Source: Saitoella complicata NRRL Y-17804 (taxonomy: Eukaryota; Ascomycota; Saitoellomycetes; Saitoellales; Saitoellaceae). Taken from it: a DNA stretch of 64,000 nucleotides. Made by a program: the position numbers and the translations under genes. The notes below the pieces were generated by a model. The model searched no databases. It saw nothing but the letters and a program-made list of their open reading frames with translations, and was not told the DNA's origin. The stretch spans positions 124,001 to 188,000 of the forward strand of contig NW_017566995.1 of the NCBI RefSeq assembly GCF_001661265.1. Reading direction: 5' to 3'. This document shows positions 60,545 through 64,000 of the stretch, piece by piece. Position 1 is the stretch's first letter; each line of letters begins with the position of its first letter.

Positions 60545-61555
60545 ATGTCCGACGAAGCACCGGCACCTATTGTCTCCTTCAAAAAACGCTCGAACAACCG
60601 CAACACAATCCGGAAACGCCCTGCATCCCCACCACCAGCTCCCAAGGAGGAGTCTTCGGACGATGAATTCATTTCTGACGATTCAGGGGACGAGGAAAGG
60701 GATCCAGCAATGCCGAGGGTGAAGAAGGTTAAGAGGAGTGGTGGGATCAGGGAGGGGACGCGGAGGGAGAGGAAGGTCGAGAAGGAGGATGTTGGGGTGA
60801 CGTACGAGGGTGATCGGAGTAAGACGGTGACGAAGACCAACGACGCGACACGGGAGAATACGGAGTCAGCTCTTGATGCGGAATACCTTCTGGGCAAGAA
60901 AGCCGCGGCACTACCACCGACAGACACAGAAGACGGCCTCTATCGCGGCCAAGCAAGCTACAAACCCCTCATCACCCCAAATCCCGACCGAGCCACCTCA
61001 AAATTCACAGCCAAAGGCCCCATCAAAGCACCGACGAATATCCGAACAGTCACGGTAATCGATTACCAACCAGACGTCTGCAAGGATTATAAGCAGACGG
61101 GGTTCTGCGGGTACGGTGATTCGTGTAAATTCTTGCATGATCGGGGTGATTATAAAGCCGGGTGGCAATTGGATCGGGAGTGGGAGGATGTGCAGAAGAA
61201 GAAGAAAGCCGGAGGCGAAGCTGATACTACCTCCGACGACAAGAAGAAGGAGGAAGAGGACGGAGAGGAGATTCCGTTCGTGTGTCTCATTTGTCGGAAA
61301 GACTATAAAACCCCGATCGTGACGAAGTGTGGGCATTATTTTTGTGAGGGATGTGCGTTGCAGCGGTATAGGAAGAATGTGACGTGTTTACAGTGTGGAG
61401 CGGGGACGCAGGGGATCTTCAATGTTGCGAAGGGCTTTAAGAAGAAGTTGGAGGAGAGGAGGAGGAGGCAGGAGGAGCGTGAGCGGGGGGAGCCTGGGCA
61501 TGGGGAGGAGGGTGCTGGTGGGGTGGAGATTGAGTTTAGCGGTGGTCCTGAATGA
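60545..61555 (+). CDS. CWC24: Spliceosome factor CWC24 (RNF113A)
   Basis: CCCH plus RING zinc-finger protein that binds near the 5' splice site in the Bact spliceosome before the first step. Intronless, 336 residues. The N terminus begins VSFKKRSNNRNTIRKRPASP, as in the family (FKKR...RKR). The conserved IDYQPDVCKDYKQTGFCGYG then DSCKFLHDRGDYKAGWQLD contains the CCCH finger (about 178-198). The C3HC4 RING (about 246-284) reads CLICRKDYKTPIVTKCGHYF, then C-x2-C and CLQC. A helical Arg/Glu tail ends the protein; an acidic run (KKKEEEDGEE) sits between the fingers. Confidence 0.96.
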   Translation: MSDEAPAPIVSFKKRSNNRNTIRKRPASPPPAPKEESSDDEFISDDSGDEERDPAMPRVKKVKRSGGIREGTRRERKVEKEDVGVTYEGDRSKTVTKTNDATRENTESALDAEYLLGKKAAALPPTDTEDGLYRGQASYKPLITPNPDRATSKFTAKGPIKAPTNIRTVTVIDYQPDVCKDYKQTGFCGYGDSCKFLHDRGDYKAGWQLDREWEDVQKKKKAGGEADTTSDDKKKEEEDGEEIPFVCLICRKDYKTPIVTKCGHYFCEGCALQRYRKNVTCLQCGAGTQGIFNVAKGFKKKLEERRRRQEERERGEPGHGEEGAGGVEIEFSGGPE

Positions 61556-61767
61556 GAAATGGAAGAGGCAGATTGGTAGGAATACCATTCGATTACCTAT
61601 ATTATGTTCAGTGACTCTGCCTTTCGAGGTCATCGACCCTCGCGATTGAAAATAAAGAAATAACGCCAGCCCAAAACCCAAAATTGGTCCAATAAGAATG
61701 AAGCTCCGTACTCGCCCGTTGATAATGCGTACACTCATGGCCATCATCCATTGCATCCTACACCTCA

Positions 61768-62181
61768 CTACTTCTCCTTAATAAAATCCGGATCGAATCC
61801 ATAGATGGGTCGTCCGCGGCGTTTAAGAGCATAGATAACGTCTTTCACCACCACTGTCTTGCGGTTTGCGTGTTCGAGAAACGCGCAACAGTCATGAAGG
61901 ACACCCTGGAGGAAGTCGCGCATGGCTCCACGAACCTCGCCGTAAATCCCAGCACTGATACGCTTTACACCGCCACGGCGGGCGAGGCGCCTGATGTCAG
62001 GCTTGGTAATACCTATCCATCCTTGAGTTAGCAGCTGCTCCCATCCCTTCCTTCATTGGAGCCACGGTGAGAGTGTACCCATGATGTTGTCGCGCAGAAT
62101 TCTGCGGTGACGCTTCTGAACGACGCATTTACCGCCGTTCTTGCCGAGGCCTTTGCCTCCCTTTCCTCCTCCGGGAGCCAT
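61768..62181 (-). CDS. Divergent histone H4 variant
   Basis: Exons 62181-62079 and 62012-61768 (115 residues; canonical H4 has 102-103). The tail starts [18 protein letters not shown], keeping the lysines matching K5, K8 and K12, then has four extra residues (CVVQ) before [11 protein letters not shown]. Thus K16 seems kept and K20 is Arg. The fold matches H4 ([33 protein letters not shown]) but differs in many places: [20 protein letters not shown] replaces IYEETRxVLKxFLExVIRD, [20 protein letters not shown] replaces TYTEHAKRKTV..DVVY, and the tail is extended by DPDFIKEK. The 66-nt intron falls after codon M of NIMG. Neurospora has a known divergent H4 variant (hH4v); this is probably its counterpart. 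The main H4 gene must lie elsewhere. Confidence 0.92.
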
Positions 62182-62669
62182 TGTCGGTGTGGTGGGGAGG
62201 TTTGCGGGGTGGATGTGGGATAAGGATGGTGTATGGGATGGATGTATGGGTGACCTGCAGGCGGTTATGTCAGATGGCTATATGGCCATGCTCTGAAAAG
62301 TCTGGATTAAGTAACATAACATAATATGATTCTGATTTTGCTTCCTTTGCCTTCCATCATGCTTCATCTCATTGGACCCTGAACGTGCACAGTCCCGGCC
62401 GCGATACATTGTTTACGTGCCCCTGAATTGGGATATACGTCTCCAGCGGTAAACAGAGAGCAGCTCACATCAACAAAGCGCCTGGCCAGGCAGAGAGAAA
62501 CGAAGTAGAACAGCTGAGCAACGTTCGCCAGTTACCTACGCTCTCTTGCTGCCGCGTATCCATCTACAGCTCACGTCGCCATCTTTCGGTCGCTATTACA
62601 GTGGACTACGCTCTTTTGTCCCGCACGACGTAATCGAAGATTAGAAAAGAGCATATATTATACACAATC
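62182..62669. promoter_or_regulatory. Divergent promoter, H4 variant / coiled-coil gene
   Basis: 488 bases between start codons. No clear S-phase histone element, CACGTG or TTGCAATTG word is seen. An AT-rich stretch (CATATATTATACACAATC) just precedes the coiled-coil ATG. Confidence 0.45.
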
Positions 62670-64000
62670 ATGGCCGACGACCCGGCTACTCCAAATAGGT
62701 CCGCGTTTGCGTTGAAACCAGCGCTACAACCACGACAAACACCAGCAGCCATGTCTGTCGACACCCCAAGCTCAGCCATATCGACTGCTTCAACAATGTA
62801 CAATGACTCTCCTTCTGTGGTTAAGTCAAAACTCGAATCTAAACATGCCGAGATTATCGAGCAGCTAAATGCGGCGGGTATGCTCGGCATCAAGTTGACG
62901 CAACAAAAGCAGAAGTATGAGGAGCGCATCAAGCAACTGGAGGAGGAGAAGGGTGAGAGGCTGAGTCCAGAAGCTCAAGCGCAGCTGGAGGAGTTGGCGA
63001 GGGAAGCCGCGGAAGCTGAGCGTGAGACCAGACGGCTGCTGAGTGGTTCATTGCGAGACAAGGAGAATGAATCGCCTACACGCAAGAGCCTGTTCGCTTC
63101 GCAAGGAACGGTATCGCCAAGCAAGAACGCACTTCACCCACGGGGTCGCCGCTCCAATCGTGACTCCAAGATTGTTCGACCCAACGACATCGAATTTGCA
63201 GCAGAACTTGGCCAGAACATGATTGAGGAGATTCGACGGCTCAATGCTGCGCTTGCTGAGCGGAATGAGGAGCTTCAGGAGTTCAAGTCTCGGAATATGG
63301 ATATGGAGAATATGGTGGCAGAGTTACAATCAGGTGTGCAGAGATTACGGAGCGAGAAGCATGATGATGAGGAGAAGATCTGGGATTTGGGTGTTCAGGT
63401 GCAGACACAGACCGACGAACTCCAGAAGACACAGGAAAAGATTGAGAGACTGGAGGCTGAGACCGCTCGTTCTGCACGTGAGAGAGAGGAGAAGAACCAG
63501 GCCATCGACCAGTTACAACAACGTGAGGAAGAGCTCGCCCGGGAGAAGGAGGACGTGAAGGCCAAGCATGAGCTTGAACTCGCCAATCTTCAGAAACGGG
63601 AAGCTTTCTTGAGGGAAGACAACGAAAACCTCGAACGACACCTTCAGGAACTCCGCGTGGAACTCGAATCTCGACCGACGCCATCGAAGGCTATGTCTGT
63701 GGAGGAGGTGGAGTTCGAGGCCTTCGATGACGATAACTTCTTCATGGATAACGCCGTGGACGAGTACGGTCCTATGGGAAGCCCTGTAAAGGGCACGCCC
63801 AGCAGAAATGCCACTATGGAGTCCGAGACCGCAAGAGCCAGCTTGGCACATGCCTATCGTATGCTTAAGTCTCAAAGGATCAAGATGAACCAGGAGAGGG
63901 CTGAGAAGGCTGAGCTGAGAAGGCGAATTGCAGAGCTAGAGGGCGAGACTGACACTGCAAACCGTAGGGCTAAGAAGGCTAAGGCTACGCCAGCTGCTGG
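62670..64000 (+). CDS. Coiled-coil protein, incomplete at the right edge
   Basis: Open from ATG 62670 to the window end without a stop (at least 443 residues). I do not name it. A Ser/Pro/Thr-rich start (MADDPATPNRSAFALKPALQ) leads to heptad-rich helices: QQKQKYEERIKQLEEEKGER (near 90), AAEAERETRRLL, then a break with DKENESPTRKSLF (near 131-143), a KEN box with a nearby SP site. KIVRPNDIEFAAELGQNMIE (about 168-187) opens a long coiled coil to about 330. DDDNFFMDNAVDEYGPMGSP is an acidic break, followed by a second coiled coil. I recall fungal 'M protein repeat' or cytoskeletal coiled-coil proteins with an R-x-NDIEFA segment, but the function is not known to me. It shares its promoter with the H4 variant. 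Confidence 0.8.
   Translation, partial: MADDPATPNRSAFALKPALQPRQTPAAMSVDTPSSAISTASTMYNDSPSVVKSKLESKHAEIIEQLNAAGMLGIKLTQQKQKYEERIKQLEEEKGERLSPEAQAQLEELAREAAEAERETRRLLSGSLRDKENESPTRKSLFASQGTVSPSKNALHPRGRRSNRDSKIVRPNDIEFAAELGQNMIEEIRRLNAALAERNEELQEFKSRNMDMENMVAELQSGVQRLRSEKHDDEEKIWDLGVQVQTQTDELQKTQEKIERLEAETARSAREREEKNQAIDQLQQREEELAREKEDVKAKHELELANLQKREAFLREDNENLERHLQELRVELESRPTPSKAMSVEEVEFEAFDDDNFFMDNAVDEYGPMGSPVKGTPSRNATMESETARASLAHAYRMLKSQRIKMNQERAEKAELRRRIAELEGETDTANRRAKKAKATPAA

Noticed and set aside
1-64000. Mobile elements, virus-derived elements, biosynthetic cluster
   Set aside because: No transposase, reverse transcriptase, integrase, terminal repeats, or polyketide/peptide synthase or terpene genes were recognised in any frame.

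Overview
The window comes from a fungal nuclear chromosome, most likely a filamentous ascomycete (Pezizomycotina; class not resolved). Genes are dense and mostly housekeeping. They are broken by short introns of about 50-70 nt with GT...AG ends. The gene set fits that group: an SSK1 response regulator, a Hal4/Hal5-type kinase, a Mit1-type chromatin remodeller, NPR3, an NBR1 receptor with five ZZ fingers, and a divergent histone H4 resembling the H4 variant known from Neurospora. I see no rRNA, tRNA, transposon, LTR element, virus-like element or CRISPR array.

Layout. 0.8-8.8 kb: MFS exporter (+), NUDIX hydrolase (-), iron-ADH family protein (+), SDR oxidoreductase (+), ALG5 (+). 9.3-17 kb: HAPSTR1/DUF4588-like protein (-), HMCES-type SRAP protein (-) divergent from an MGR3-like TPR protein (+), then a large orphan protein with a possible histone fold (+). 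17.2-26 kb: Mit1-like remodeller (-), SDHAF2/SDH5 (-) divergent from U1-C (+), Gfo/Idh/MocA oxidoreductase (+). 27-34.3 kb: orphan disordered protein (-) with about 2 kb of upstream DNA lacking convincing genes, Btz/CASC3-like protein (-) divergent from MRM1 (+). 34.6-47.5 kb: NBR1 (+), SSK1 (+), SOF1 (-) divergent from NPR3 (+), IMP1 (-) divergent from PSY2/PP4R3 (+). 48-58.8 kb: small orphan (+), Hal-type kinase (+), SMG6/EST1-like PIN protein (-) divergent from a PPR protein (+). 59.1-64 kb: 2-hydroxyacid dehydrogenase (-) divergent from CWC24 (+), H4 variant (-) divergent from a coiled-coil protein (+) that runs off the right edge.

How the genes work together. They do not form one pathway or a metabolite cluster. 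Themes recur: mitochondrial upkeep (MGR3, SDHAF2, MRM1, IMP1, PPR, perhaps the NUDIX and SDR proteins), RNA processing (U1-C, CWC24, SOF1, Btz, SMG6-like), chromatin and DNA protection (Mit1, H4 variant, HMCES, PSY2) and nutrient or stress signalling (NPR3, SSK1, Hal-type kinase, NBR1). Nine divergent pairs share short promoters, several with CACGTG boxes.

The most notable signals are the H4 variant with Arg at the Lys20 position; competing 5' splice sites in U1-C that would keep or remove a zinc-ligand His; a recurrent near-palindrome TTGCAATTG outside coding DNA; and an H2A-like segment in the 1070-residue orphan. Exon joins were worked out by eye from splice signals, frame and family conservation; none is checked by transcripts.
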